Positions 44,497 to 52,446 of a DNA stretch of 64,000 nucleotides are shown here, one piece after another. The stretch comes from Alphaproteobacteria bacterium (GTDB lineage: Bacteria; Pseudomonadota; Alphaproteobacteria; Caulobacterales; Caulobacteraceae). Position 1 is the stretch's first letter; every line of letters begins with the position of its first letter. Under the pieces are notes generated by a model, which saw only the letters and a list, made by a program, of their open reading frames with translations, was not told the DNA's origin and ran no database searches. Made by a program: the position numbers and the translations under genes. The stretch spans positions 1 through 64,000 of the forward strand of contig JAHJME010000042.1 of the NCBI GenBank assembly GCA_018821435.1. Direction: 5' to 3'.

Positions 44497-46203
44497 CTAT
44501 TCCTTCTGGGCCTTCTCGCGGAGAGCCGCGCCCAGGATGTCGCCGAGCGAGGCGCCGGAGTCCGACGAGCCGAACTGCTCGATGGCTTCCTTTTCCTCGG
44601 CCATTTCCAGGGACTTCACCGACAGCGAGATGCGGCGAGCCGCCTTGTCGATGTTGGTGACCTGGGCGTCCAGGCGGTCGCCGACGGCGAAACGCTCGGG
44701 GCGCTGGTCGGCGCGGTCGCGGCTCAGGTCCGACTTGCGGATGAAGGCCGTCATCGGCGCGTCATCCTCGCCGAACTTCACTTCGATGCCGCCCGAGGTA
44801 ATCTCGGTGACGGTCGTGGTGACAGTCTGGCCCTTGCGGAAGGTGTCGCCCTGCAGCGGATCGCCGCCGAGCTGCTTGATGCCGAGCGAGATGCGTTCCT
44901 TCTCGACGTCCACGTCCAGTACGCGAGCCTTGACGCTCTCGCCCTTCGTGTACTTCGCGATGGCTTCTTCGCCGGGCGTCGCCCAGTCCAGGTCGGACAG
45001 GTGGACCATGCCGTCGATGTCGTTCTCGAGGCCGATGAACAGGCCGAACTCGGTGGCGTTCTTGACTTCGCCCTCGACGGTCGAGCCGATCGGGTGAGCG
45101 GCGACGAAGGCCTCCCACGGATTGGCCATGGCCTGCTTCAGACCCAGGGAGACGCGGCGCTTGGACGGATCGACGTCCAGCACGACCACGTCGACTTCCT
45201 GGGAAGTGGAGACGATCTTGCCGGGGTGGACGTTCTTCTTGGTCCAGGACATTTCGGAGACGTGCACCAGGCCCTCGACACCGGCTTCCAGCTCCACGAA
45301 GGCGCCGTAGTCGGTGATGTTGGTGATGCGGCCCGTGAACTTCGCGCCCACCGGGTACTTGGCTTCCACGCCGTCCCAGGGGTCGGACTGGAGCTGCTTC
45401 ATGCCGAGCGAGATGCGCTGGGTGTCCGGGTTGATCTTCACGATCTGGACTTTCACCGTGTCGCCGACCGCGAGCACCTGGCTCGGGTGGTTGACGCGCT
45501 TCCAGCTCATGTCGGTCACGTGCAGCAGGCCGTCGATGCCGCCCAGGTCCACGAACGCACCGTAGTCGGTGATGTTCTTGACCACGCCTTCGCGGACTTC
45601 GCCTTCCTGCAGCTGGGAGACCAGCTCGGTGCGCTGTTCGGCGCGGGCTTCTTCCAGGATGGCGCGACGCGAGACGACGATGTTGCCGCGCGGACGATCC
45701 ATCTTGAGGATGGCGAAGGGTTGCTCGCGACCCATGAGCGGGCCGACGTCGCGCACCGGACGGATGTCGACTTGCGAACCCGGCAGGAACGCCGAGGCGC
45801 CGCCCAGGTCGACGGTGAAGCCGCCCTTCACGCGGCCGACGATGGCGCCCATCACCGGCTCGTTCTTCTCGTAGACGCCTTCAAGACGCGTCCAGGCCTC
45901 TTCGCGACGGGCCTTCTCGCGGCTGATGACCGCTTCGCCCATGGCGTTCTCGACGCGCTCGAGGAAGACCTCGACGTTGTCGCCGACCTTCAGGGCCGGA
46001 CGACCCTCGTCCATGCCGAATTCCTTCAGCGAGACGCGACCTTCGGTCTTCAGACCGACGTCGATGATGGCGAAGTCCTTCTCGATGGCCACGACCAGAC
46101 CGTGGACAACCTGGCCTTCCATGAAGTCGCGTCCGCCCAGGGACTCGTCGAGCAGCGCGGAGAAATCTTCGCGCGAGGGGTTCAGGCTCATATCGTCAGC
46201 CAT
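44497..46203 (-). CDS. rpsA: 30S ribosomal protein S1
   Basis: A 568-residue protein with six S1/OB-fold domains. Domains 3-6 are recognised by repeated blocks such as ITDYGAFVDLGGIDGLLH, ITDYGAFVELEAGVEGLVH, ATEFGLFIGLENDIDGMVH and the LGIKQL/LGMKQL ends. S1 binds mRNA leaders and helps 30S subunits start on structured messages. ATG 46203 is the family start (MADDMSLNPSREDFSALL); the upstream open frame is not conserved. It follows cmk after a 162-base gap that must hold its promoter. Confidence 0.97.
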   Translation of the reverse strand: MADDMSLNPSREDFSALLDESLGGRDFMEGQVVHGLVVAIEKDFAIIDVGLKTEGRVSLKEFGMDEGRPALKVGDNVEVFLERVENAMGEAVISREKARREEAWTRLEGVYEKNEPVMGAIVGRVKGGFTVDLGGASAFLPGSQVDIRPVRDVGPLMGREQPFAILKMDRPRGNIVVSRRAILEEARAEQRTELVSQLQEGEVREGVVKNITDYGAFVDLGGIDGLLHVTDMSWKRVNHPSQVLAVGDTVKVQIVKINPDTQRISLGMKQLQSDPWDGVEAKYPVGAKFTGRITNITDYGAFVELEAGVEGLVHVSEMSWTKKNVHPGKIVSTSQEVDVVVLDVDPSKRRVSLGLKQAMANPWEAFVAAHPIGSTVEGEVKNATEFGLFIGLENDIDGMVHLSDLDWATPGEEAIAKYTKGESVKARVLDVDVEKERISLGIKQLGGDPLQGDTFRKGQTVTTTVTEITSGGIEVKFGEDDAPMTAFIRKSDLSRDRADQRPERFAVGDRLDAQVTNIDKAARRISLSVKSLEMAEEKEAIEQFGSSDSGASLGDILGAALREKAQKE

Positions 46204-46295
46204 GTGTGCTTTCGTCTTCAAATGACCTGGGGGCCGCGCATCCCGATGGATGTCGGACGGAGTCCCGCTAGGTCGGGTTAAGGGTTGCAACCGAA

Positions 46296-46317
46296 GGCGT
46301 GGAGAGGACCCCACGCC
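46296..46317 (-). terminator. Possible hairpin between cmk and rpsA
   Basis: GGCGTGG (46296-46302) and CCACGCC (46311-46317) form a 7-bp stem with an 8-base loop in the gap after cmk. There is no T run on the minus strand, so it may be only an attenuator or part of the rpsA leader. Confidence 0.35.
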
Positions 46318-46365
46318 GTGAAATTTGCCCGCAGCCGTACGAGGGAAAGGCGCGGTTGGATTTGT

Positions 46366-47040
46366 CTACCGGTCGTCCCCCTTGAGGGCTTCCCAGCGGA
46401 CGCGCGCCGCCTCGACGATACGGCGGGCCGCATCGGCGGCCTGCTCTATAGTCATTTCAGTAGTTTCGAGCAAGGCGGAGTCCGGCGCGGCCTTCATGGG
46501 CGCCGCGTCGCGGCCGCCGTCGCGGGCGTCGCGCTTGCGGATATCGGTGAGCACGTCCTCGTACGACACCTCTTCGCCCTGGGCGAACAACTGCTTCCAG
46601 CGGCGCTCGGCGCGGATCTCCGGCGTGGCGGTGACGAACAGCTTCACCGGCGCTTCCGGGCAGATGACGGTGCCGATGTCGCGCCCGTCCAGCACGGCGC
46701 CGCCCTCCTGCCGGGCGAACGTGCGCTGGAACTCCAGCAGGGCGTCGCGGACCCGCGGATGCACGGCGACCCGGCTGGCCAACTCGCCCGCCGCCCGCGT
46801 TCGCAGGGCGGGATCGGACAGCAGGTCGGCGGTCAGGGTCGCGGCCGCCGCGGCCGCCGCGCCCTCGTCGTCGGGCGACAGGCCGGAGCGATCCATCAGC
46901 ACGCCGACGGCGCGATACAGCAGGCCGGTGTCCAGCACCGGCAGGCCCAGTTCCTGCCCCAGCCGCGTGGCGATGGTGCCCTTGCCCGAGGCGGCCGGCC
47001 CATCAACCGCGACGATGAAGGTGCCCTTGCGCTTGCCCAT
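46366..47040 (-). CDS. cmk: Cytidylate kinase
   Basis: A 224-residue kinase that makes CDP or dCDP from the monophosphate. The P-loop is VDGPAASGKGTIA at the N terminus, followed by LDTGLLYRAV, VLDGRDIGTVICPEA and the lid region RAERRWKQL. It is coupled to aroA by a one-base TGATG overlap, in the conserved aroA-cmk-rpsA order. Confidence 0.96.
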   Translation of the reverse strand: MGKRKGTFIVAVDGPAASGKGTIATRLGQELGLPVLDTGLLYRAVGVLMDRSGLSPDDEGAAAAAAATLTADLLSDPALRTRAAGELASRVAVHPRVRDALLEFQRTFARQEGGAVLDGRDIGTVICPEAPVKLFVTATPEIRAERRWKQLFAQGEEVSYEDVLTDIRKRDARDGGRDAAPMKAAPDSALLETTEMTIEQAADAARRIVEAARVRWEALKGDDR

Positions 47041-48380
47041 CAGCGCACCGCCTGGTCTTCACCGATCTCGGCGCCCAGGCCGCGCATCATGCCGACGAAG
47101 CCGGGGAAGCTGGTGGCGATCATGCCGGGCTCATCAACGCTGACCGGCTCTTCCGCCGCCATACCCAGGATCAGGTGCGACATGGCGATCCGGTGGTCGC
47201 CGTGGGTGGTGACGCCCGCGCCGCCGCCGACCAGGTGGTTGCCGCGCTTGGCGCCGATCACGGTCAGGGTCTCGGGCTCTTCCTCGACGCCGATGCCACA
47301 GGCGGCGAGGCCCGCGGCCATCAGCGCGATCCGGTCGCTCTCCTTCACTCGCATCTCGCCGATGCCGCGCATCACGGTCTTGCCGGCGGCGAAGGCCGCG
47401 GCCACGGCCAGGATCGGATATTCGTCGATCATCGAGGGGGCCCGCTCGGGCGGCACCTCCACGCCTTCCAGTTCGGAGTGACGCGCCGTGACGTCGGCGA
47501 CGGTCTCGCCACCCTCGTCGCGGACGTTGGTGACCGAGATGTCGGCGCCCATGTCGCCAAGCGTCTCCAGCAGGCCGATCCGCAACGGGTTCAGCAGCAT
47601 GCCCACGACCGTGACCTCGGACCCCGGCGTCACCAGGGCCGCCACCAGCGGGAAGGCGGCCGAGGACGGATCCCCCGGCACATGGATGCGGGTCCCGCGC
47701 AGTTTCTGGCCACCCGGCAGCACGATGTGACGCCCCGCCCCGGCCTCGCGCACCTCGATCTCCGCGCCGAAGCCCCGCAGCATCCGCTCGGTGTGGTCGC
47801 GGGTGGCCTCGGGCTCGATCACCTCGGCGCCCCCCTCGGCGTGCAGGCCGGCCAACAGCACGGCCGACTTCACCTGGGCCGACGGCTCGGGCAGCGTATA
47901 GACGATATGGCGCAGGTTCCCGCCCTTCAGCGTCAGCGGCAGCCGTCCGCCGGCCTTGCAGAGCCAGGTCGCGCCCATCTCGCCCAAAGGCTTCAGCACC
48001 CGGTTCATCGGTCGGCCCCGCAACGAGGCGTCGCCGGTGAAGGTGGCGGCCATGTCGAAGCCGGCGGCGGCGCCCATGATCAGCCGGACCCCGGTGCCGG
48101 CGTTGCCGCAGTCGACGACATCGGCCGGCTCGGAGAAGCCGCCACGGCCCTCCACGCGCCATTTGCCGTCGCCCAGGCGCTCCACGCCGGCGCCGAACGC
48201 GGCCATGGCGGCCGCTGTGCGCTTGACGTCGTCGCCTTCGAGCAGGCCTTCGATCTCGGTCACGCCGGTGGCCAGGGCGCCCAGGATCAGGGCGCGGTGG
48301 CTGATGGATTTATCCCCCGGAGCGCGGACGGTCCCTCTTAAGGGACCCGCGCGCCTGGCGGTCAGGTGGGCCGCCGTCAT
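47040..48380 (-). CDS. aroA: 3-phosphoshikimate 1-carboxyvinyltransferase (EPSP synthase), class II-like
   Basis: A 446-residue EPSP synthase of the shikimate pathway. The start APGDKSISHRALILGALA, the middle SAQVKSAVLLAGL, VPGDPSSAAFPLVAAL and RAPSMIDEYPILAVAAAFA, and the late LRVKESDRI-like MRVKESDRIALMAAG all follow the class II (Agrobacterium CP4) pattern. The PEP-site loop reads GNAGTGVRL, with glycine where CP4 has the alanine linked to glyphosate tolerance. The start ATG 48380 is only 125 bases from the divergent TIGR02300 start. Confidence 0.95.
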   Translation of the reverse strand: MTAAHLTARRAGPLRGTVRAPGDKSISHRALILGALATGVTEIEGLLEGDDVKRTAAAMAAFGAGVERLGDGKWRVEGRGGFSEPADVVDCGNAGTGVRLIMGAAAGFDMAATFTGDASLRGRPMNRVLKPLGEMGATWLCKAGGRLPLTLKGGNLRHIVYTLPEPSAQVKSAVLLAGLHAEGGAEVIEPEATRDHTERMLRGFGAEIEVREAGAGRHIVLPGGQKLRGTRIHVPGDPSSAAFPLVAALVTPGSEVTVVGMLLNPLRIGLLETLGDMGADISVTNVRDEGGETVADVTARHSELEGVEVPPERAPSMIDEYPILAVAAAFAAGKTVMRGIGEMRVKESDRIALMAAGLAACGIGVEEEPETLTVIGAKRGNHLVGGGAGVTTHGDHRIAMSHLILGMAAEEPVSVDEPGMIATSFPGFVGMMRGLGAEIGEDQAVR

Positions 48381-48505
48381 CTGTAGAAAACGCCTCCGGG
48401 ATGGGGGAAATGCCGAGCGCGGATGCTTTGACAGCCGCCTTCGCGCGTGGCAAGGGACGCCGCCTTTCCGCGCAAACCACAGACATTTTTAGAGGGTCGC
48501 CGCCT

Positions 48506-48958
48506 TTGGCAAATCCCGAACTGGGCACCAAGCAAATCTGCCCGAACTGCCAAGCCAAATTCTACGACCTCGGCAAGCGCCCGGCCCACTGCCCGAAGTG
48601 CGCCACCGAGTTCGATCCCGACGAGGCCGTCCGCAACCGCCGCACCCGTGCGCGCACGATCGTGCCGGACGACGATCAAGTCGAAGATCAGGTCGTCGAG
48701 AAGGAAGCCGACGAGGACGAAGAAGAGGAAGAGGCGAAGACGCCCGAACTCGACGAAGTCGCTGACGAGCCGCCGCTGGTCACCGACGACGACGAGGCGG
48801 ACGAACCCGCCGCTGTCTCCGAGGACCTCGGCGAGTTCACCGACGAGGACGAAGTCGAAGAAGACGACGCCGACGTTCCCTTCCTCGAGGACGAGGACGA
48901 GGACGAATTCGACGAGACGGAAATCGACGGCCTCCCCGGTGAGGACGACGAACGATAG
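48506..48958 (+). CDS. TIGR02300-family zinc-ribbon protein with acidic tail
   Basis: A 150-residue protein. The N terminus has a zinc ribbon, CPNCQAKFYDLGKRPAHCPKC, followed by FDPDEAVRNRR; the remaining 100 residues are extremely rich in Asp and Glu. This matches the alphaproteobacterial TIGR02300 (FYDLN_acid) family of unknown function, found next to aroA. TTG 48506, nine bases after AGAGGG, gives the family start ANPELGTK; the upstream ATG 48401 would add 35 residues without similarity. A nucleic-acid or ribosome-linked role is plausible but unproven. Confidence 0.85.
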   Translation: MANPELGTKQICPNCQAKFYDLGKRPAHCPKCATEFDPDEAVRNRRTRARTIVPDDDQVEDQVVEKEADEDEEEEEAKTPELDEVADEPPLVTDDDEADEPAAVSEDLGEFTDEDEVEEDDADVPFLEDEDEDEFDETEIDGLPGEDDER

Positions 48959-48963
48959 GACCT

Positions 48964-48996
48964 GGTTCGCGAGGCCGGGAGACCGGCTTCGCGACC
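48964..48996 (+). terminator. Hairpin after the TIGR02300 gene
   Basis: GGTTCGCGAGGCCGG (48964-48978) pairs imperfectly with CCGGCTTCGCGACC (48983-48996) around GAGA, starting five bases after the stop. There is no clear T run, so termination strength is uncertain. Confidence 0.5.
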
Positions 48997-49046
48997 TGCC
49001 TTCGGGACCTGCGGCTCCTGCGACGAAAAAAGCCTGAAATGCGGGC

Positions 49047-49075
49047 TTGATCGCGGGAACCGCTTTGAATAGGTT
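49047..49075 (+). promoter_or_regulatory. Possible promoter of tRNA-Ala
   Basis: TTGATC at 49047-49052, a 17-base spacer and TAGGTT at 49070-49075 are placed about 45 bases before the tRNA. The -10 box is weak. Confidence 0.35.
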
Positions 49076-49120
49076 CCGCGCCTTCCTGGGGGGCCAGCCT
49101 CCCTGGAAATCCCGAACTTC

Positions 49121-49196
49121 GGGGCTATAGCTCAGCTGGTAGAGCGCTTGAATGGCATTCAAGAGGTCAGCGGTTCGACTCCGCTTAGCTCCACCA
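49121..49196 (+). tRNA. tRNA-Ala (GGC)
   Basis: A 76-base cloverleaf. The acceptor stem GGGGCTA pairs with TAGCTCC (one G-T), discriminator A and encoded CCA at 49194-49196. The D arm is AGCTCAGCTGGTAGAGC. The anticodon stem CTTGA/TCAAG encloses loop ATGGCAT with anticodon GGC, reading GCC. The T arm contains GGTTCGACTCC. Confidence 0.97.
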
Positions 49197-49200
49197 TGGA

Positions 49201-49230
49201 GGCCCGACGGTAACCCCGTCGGGCCTTCTC
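49201..49230 (+). terminator. Terminator after tRNA-Ala
   Basis: A 10-bp perfect stem GGCCCGACGG (49201-49210) and CCGTCGGGCC (49216-49225) with a 5-base loop is followed by TTCTC. Confidence 0.8.
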
Positions 49231-49277
49231 CATTTCGGGTCCTAACCAACCCCCGCGAAATCGGTTAGGCCAAGGGC

Positions 49278-49826
49278 ATGACCGCGCGTACGGGACGCCT
49301 TGCCCTGGTGGTGTCGATGGCCGTGGCCGCGACCGCCTGCTCGCGCCCGTCCTGGACCGATCCGGAGACCTCCAAGGGCTCGCGTGAGCTTCCCCGCCCC
49401 ACCGCGCCGCCAGGCGTGCCGACCGGCAAGGGCGCCGGGCCGCCCCTGGCGGACTGGCTCGCGCCGCTGATGGGCCGGCCGGCGGCCGAGGCCTTTCCCA
49501 ATGCCGGAACCTGCCTCGGCAACACCGATGCGCTGGGAACCCGCTTCCTGGGCGGGGCCGGCGCCAGCCGGGTGGTGGGCTGGGCCTGGGACCCCGCCGC
49601 CAAGGCGCCGGTGGCGCGCGTGATCCTCACCGACGAGGCCGACCGCATCGTCGGCGGCGGCGAGACGGGATACGAGCGCCCCGACGTCGCGGCGGCGATG
49701 CCCGCGATCACCTCGAACCTGACCGGCTGGGCAGCGGTCACGCCCCGCATCTCGGGTCGCGTGGGGGCGTACGGCATCCTCCAGAGTGGCCGGGCGCGCT
49801 GTTCCCTGGCCGGCGTCGACCTTTAG
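49278..49826 (+). CDS. Putative lipoprotein with RPDVA-type domain
   Basis: A 182-residue exported protein. The signal peptide ends at a possible lipobox (ATAC, C21). After a proline-rich linker (about residues 35-55), residues about 95-180 contain VVGWAWDPAAKAP, a strand pair, then ERPDVAAAMP and TGW. This pattern, WAxD followed by RPDV and SGF/TGW, is shared by a beta-sandwich module attached to many bacterial glycan-related proteins. No catalytic residues are seen. The stop overlaps the next gene start by one base, linking it to the GT-C protein. Confidence 0.65.
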   Translation: MTARTGRLALVVSMAVAATACSRPSWTDPETSKGSRELPRPTAPPGVPTGKGAGPPLADWLAPLMGRPAAEAFPNAGTCLGNTDALGTRFLGGAGASRVVGWAWDPAAKAPVARVILTDEADRIVGGGETGYERPDVAAAMPAITSNLTGWAAVTPRISGRVGAYGILQSGRARCSLAGVDL

Positions 49827-51184
49827 TGGCGCGCGCACCCACATCCGCGGCCGAGAGCCTGGGCGAGCCCCGCTGGCTGACATCAATGGCCTTCGCGGCG
49901 CTGGCGACACTGGTGGTCTGCTACCCGTCGTGGCCCGGGTTCATGTCGTTCGACAGCCTCTTCGCCTACCGCCAGGCGCGGGAGGGCGTGCAGACGATGC
50001 TGTGGCCGCCGCTGCACAGCTACATGTTCTGGGCGAGCGACCGCGTGGGCGTGGGACCAGGGGGCGTGCTGGCGTTCCAGGCGTTCGTGCTGTTCGCCTC
50101 GGCCGCCCTGATCCTGAACCTGCTGGTGCGACATCGCTTCGCCGCGCTGGTCCTGTGCGGGTTGTTCGCCGCGCTGATCTTCGTCTTCCCGACCTTGCTG
50201 GGGTCGATGCTGGTCCACTGGCGCGACGTGCCGACCGCCAGCTTCACGCTGTTGGGCGTGGCCCTGTGGCTGCTGGCCGCGCGCCATGGCGCCCCGCTGC
50301 TGCTGGCGCCCGCGGCGACGGCCTTCGGCTGCGCCGTGGCCCTGCGCTACAACGCCATCGTCCTTGTGGCCTTCGTGCTGCTGCTGATGGCCTGGACGCC
50401 GTTGCTGGGACGACCCAGCCGGTTCGCGCGGCCGTTCGCCATCCTGTGCCTGGTCGCGGCGCTGGGGACGGCCTGGGCCTCGACCCAATGGCGGCTGCCG
50501 GACCTGAAGCGCATGCAGGCGCCCGATAGCTTCGGCGGCACCCAGGCCTTCGACCTGGCCGGCGTCTCGGCCTGCGCCGACGTGGACTACCTGCCGCTGG
50601 GGATGACCGGCGGCGCGGCGCTCAGCCCGTATCACATCCGCCGCAACTACGATCCGCGCCACCTGAACCTGACCTTCCGGCCCAAGCCGGGCGTACCGCC
50701 GCTGGCCGACACCGATCGCCAGAACAAGGTCCCCACCGCCTGGCGCGACGCGATCCTCAAGGAGCCGGTCTGCTACCTGTCGCACCGCCGGACGGTCTTC
50801 ATGGAACAGATGGGAATGTCGGATCGCGGGGTCTTCTACCCGACCCACGGCGCGATCGACCCCAACGACTATGGCCTGGAGGTCGCCCATCCTGCCTTCG
50901 CCGACCTGGCCTCGGCCTATGTCCAGATCCATGCCGACCCGGTGTGGCGGCGCCCCGCCTGGCTCTATGCGCTGGCCGCGGGGCTGGTCGGGCTGGCCTT
51001 GCTCCGCGACCGCCGGCAGGCCCCGTTGCTGCTAGCGCTGCTGGGCGGCGCATTTGCGTATGCGGGCATCCTGTTCCTGGTCAGCCCGGCGGCCGACGCC
51101 CGTTATATCTTCCCGTCCAGCCTCGTCTGCGCGCTGTTGATCGCCGCCTCCGTCGGCATCATCGCCCAGGGTCGGCGAAGCTGA
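49826..51184 (+). CDS. GT-C-like polytopic membrane glycosyltransferase
   Basis: A 452-residue membrane protein with about 10 hydrophobic segments. The first loop reads CYPSWPGFMSFDSLFAYRQA followed by WPPLHSYMF, resembling the first periplasmic loop of GT-C enzymes such as DUF6020-type proteins; WRDVPTASF and the late DARYIFPS are also typical of this group. A polyprenyl-phosphate-sugar donor is therefore likely, but acceptor and sugar are unknown. It starts at GTG overlapping the preceding lipoprotein stop, and a second lipoprotein follows after 67 bases. Confidence 0.7.
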   Translation: MARAPTSAAESLGEPRWLTSMAFAALATLVVCYPSWPGFMSFDSLFAYRQAREGVQTMLWPPLHSYMFWASDRVGVGPGGVLAFQAFVLFASAALILNLLVRHRFAALVLCGLFAALIFVFPTLLGSMLVHWRDVPTASFTLLGVALWLLAARHGAPLLLAPAATAFGCAVALRYNAIVLVAFVLLLMAWTPLLGRPSRFARPFAILCLVAALGTAWASTQWRLPDLKRMQAPDSFGGTQAFDLAGVSACADVDYLPLGMTGGAALSPYHIRRNYDPRHLNLTFRPKPGVPPLADTDRQNKVPTAWRDAILKEPVCYLSHRRTVFMEQMGMSDRGVFYPTHGAIDPNDYGLEVAHPAFADLASAYVQIHADPVWRRPAWLYALAAGLVGLALLRDRRQAPLLLALLGGAFAYAGILFLVSPAADARYIFPSSLVCALLIAASVGIIAQGRRS

Positions 51185-51251
51185 GCCGCACGCCGCTTCT
51201 CCACGGCTCGGGGTTATGGCAATCAAGCCCACAGCCCTTGGAGGTCCGACC

Positions 51252-51773
51252 TTGAAAGCCGCCTTGCCGCTCGCCGCCTTGCTGCTTCTGGCCGTGGGGG
51301 CCTGCGACAAGCCCAAGCCCCGACCCGCGGCGGCTGCCGCGTCCGTGGCCGCCGAGGCCGGCGCGCCCATCCTGTCCCCGCCCGCCTCGATCGGCCTGGT
51401 CCGGCGCCCGGAGATGGCGGTCTTCTCGCTCGACATGATCAACGCGGCGGCCGACCCGCTGAACAACCCCGCGACGATCAAGGCCGGCGGCCCCACCACC
51501 TTCTCCGGCTTCGGCTTCGATCCGGTGGCCAAGACGGCGCCCAAGGCCATCGACATCGTCATCGACGACGTGCCCTACGGCACATCGTGCTGCCACGAGC
51601 GCCAGGACGTGTCGGGATTCTACGAAACCGACGCGGTGCTGATGTCGGGGTTCCGGGTCAGCCTGCCCGCCGGGGTCGTCAAGAAGGGCGCACACAAGGT
51701 GGTCGTCCGCGTGGTGTCGGCCGATGGCCGCTCGTCCTTCGACTCCGCGATCCTCGGCTTCAAGGCCGAGTAG
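51252..51773 (+). CDS. Lipoprotein with RQDV-type domain
   Basis: A 173-residue lipoprotein with signal sequence KAALPLAALLLLAVGAC; the lipobox is VGAC with C18. The start is TTG at 51252, with GGAGG about eight bases upstream; ATG 51216 would add residues ahead of the signal. The mature part has FSGFGFDPVAKTAPK, VDDVPYG-like strands, the ERQDVSGF motif, SGFRVSLP and a final VVRVVSADG. The order of motifs is the same as in the lipoprotein at 49278, suggesting the same fold. Function unknown. Confidence 0.65.
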   Translation: MKAALPLAALLLLAVGACDKPKPRPAAAAASVAAEAGAPILSPPASIGLVRRPEMAVFSLDMINAAADPLNNPATIKAGGPTTFSGFGFDPVAKTAPKAIDIVIDDVPYGTSCCHERQDVSGFYETDAVLMSGFRVSLPAGVVKKGAHKVVVRVVSADGRSSFDSAILGFKAE

Positions 51774-51808
51774 CCCAAGGCCTAGCCACGGACCTCGGCC
51801 GCGGCCGT

Positions 51809-51838
51809 CATTGATCCCGGCCCCTCGGGTTCCCACAT
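51809..51838 (+). promoter_or_regulatory. Possible heat-shock (sigma 32-like) promoter of hsp20
   Basis: CATTGATC at 51809-51816 and CCCACAT at 51832-51838, 15 bases apart, loosely resemble the CTTGAAA and CCCCATNT boxes of sigma 32 promoters. The fit is weak. Confidence 0.3.
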
Positions 51839-51885
51839 AGCAGTGGTCCGGTCGAACCGAGCCGATGCCGGGCGGTTCGATCGGG

Positions 51886-51907
51886 GAGTCGCTTCCAGCG
51901 AGGACTC
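51886..51907 (+). promoter_or_regulatory. Possible RNA thermometer hairpin at the hsp20 ribosome site
   Basis: In the leader, GAGTCGCT pairs with AGCG and GACTC around a TCC loop with a two-base bulge. The GAGGA ribosome-binding sequence (51900-51904) lies in the 3' strand, nine bases before the hsp20 ATG. A second stem, TCGAACC (51852-51858) with GGTTCGA (51874-51880), lies upstream. This resembles the arrangement of alphaproteobacterial heat-sensing leaders. Confidence 0.4.
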
Positions 51908-51913
51908 TCGAGG

Positions 51914-52336
51914 ATGAACCGTAGTCTGATTTTCGACAGCCCGTTCCTGCTGGGCTTCGAGCACACGCGAAGCCTGATCGAGCGGGCGGCCAAGGCCGCC
52001 GCCGAGAGCTATCCCCCGTACAATGTGGAGGATCGCGGCGAGGGCGCGTTGCGCATCACCCTGGCCGTCGCCGGCTTCTCGCCGGACCAGCTCAGCGTGA
52101 CCGTCGAGGATCGCCAACTGGTCGTGGCCGGCAAGCGCGAGGGCGCGACGGGCAAGGCCGAAGACGCCTTCCTGCATCGAGGCATCGCCGCCCGGGGCTT
52201 CGTCCGAAGCTTCGTCCTGGCCGATGGGATGGTGGTGGATAGCGCGACCCTTGAGCACGGCCTGCTCCATATCGACCTCGCGAGGCCGGAGCCGGAAAAA
52301 CGGGTGCACTCCATCCCGATCCGCAGCGCCGGCTGA
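51914..52336 (+). CDS. Small heat-shock protein, Hsp20/IbpA family
   Basis: A 140-residue alpha-crystallin-type chaperone. The N-terminal arm is short; the crystallin domain runs from about residue 35, with YPPYNVEDRGEGALRITLAVAGFSPDQLSVTVED, then GIAARGFVRSFVLADGMVVDSATLEHGLLHIDL; the C-terminal IPI motif is in HSIPIRS. It holds unfolding proteins in a soluble state and oligomerises through the IxI motif. It is followed by a DUF1150 gene, a common alphaproteobacterial pairing. Expression may be heat-controlled by its promoter or leader hairpin. Confidence 0.94.
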   Translation: MNRSLIFDSPFLLGFEHTRSLIERAAKAAAESYPPYNVEDRGEGALRITLAVAGFSPDQLSVTVEDRQLVVAGKREGATGKAEDAFLHRGIAARGFVRSFVLADGMVVDSATLEHGLLHIDLARPEPEKRVHSIPIRSAG

Positions 52337-52391
52337 ACTGGAACGAAGTCTAGTCTACGGGACCGCCGGATGAGCTGGGGTCCTGCCAAAT

Positions 52392-52419
52392 GAAAGGCCG
52401 GCTGAACCTGCGGCCTTTC
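52392..52419 (+). promoter_or_regulatory. Hairpin in the hsp20-DUF1150 gap
   Basis: A perfect 9-bp stem, GAAAGGCCG (52392-52400) and CGGCCTTTC (52411-52419), with a 10-base loop. It lies 18 bases before the DUF1150 ribosome site and has no T run, so it more likely tunes mRNA stability or translation than ends the hsp20 message. Confidence 0.5.
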
Positions 52420-52446
52420 GGAGCGTTGAGTTTCACGGAGGTGGTC

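Noticed and set aside
49197..49277. Integration site at tRNA-Ala
   Set aside because: No duplicate of the tRNA-Ala 3' end was found downstream and no integrase gene is present.
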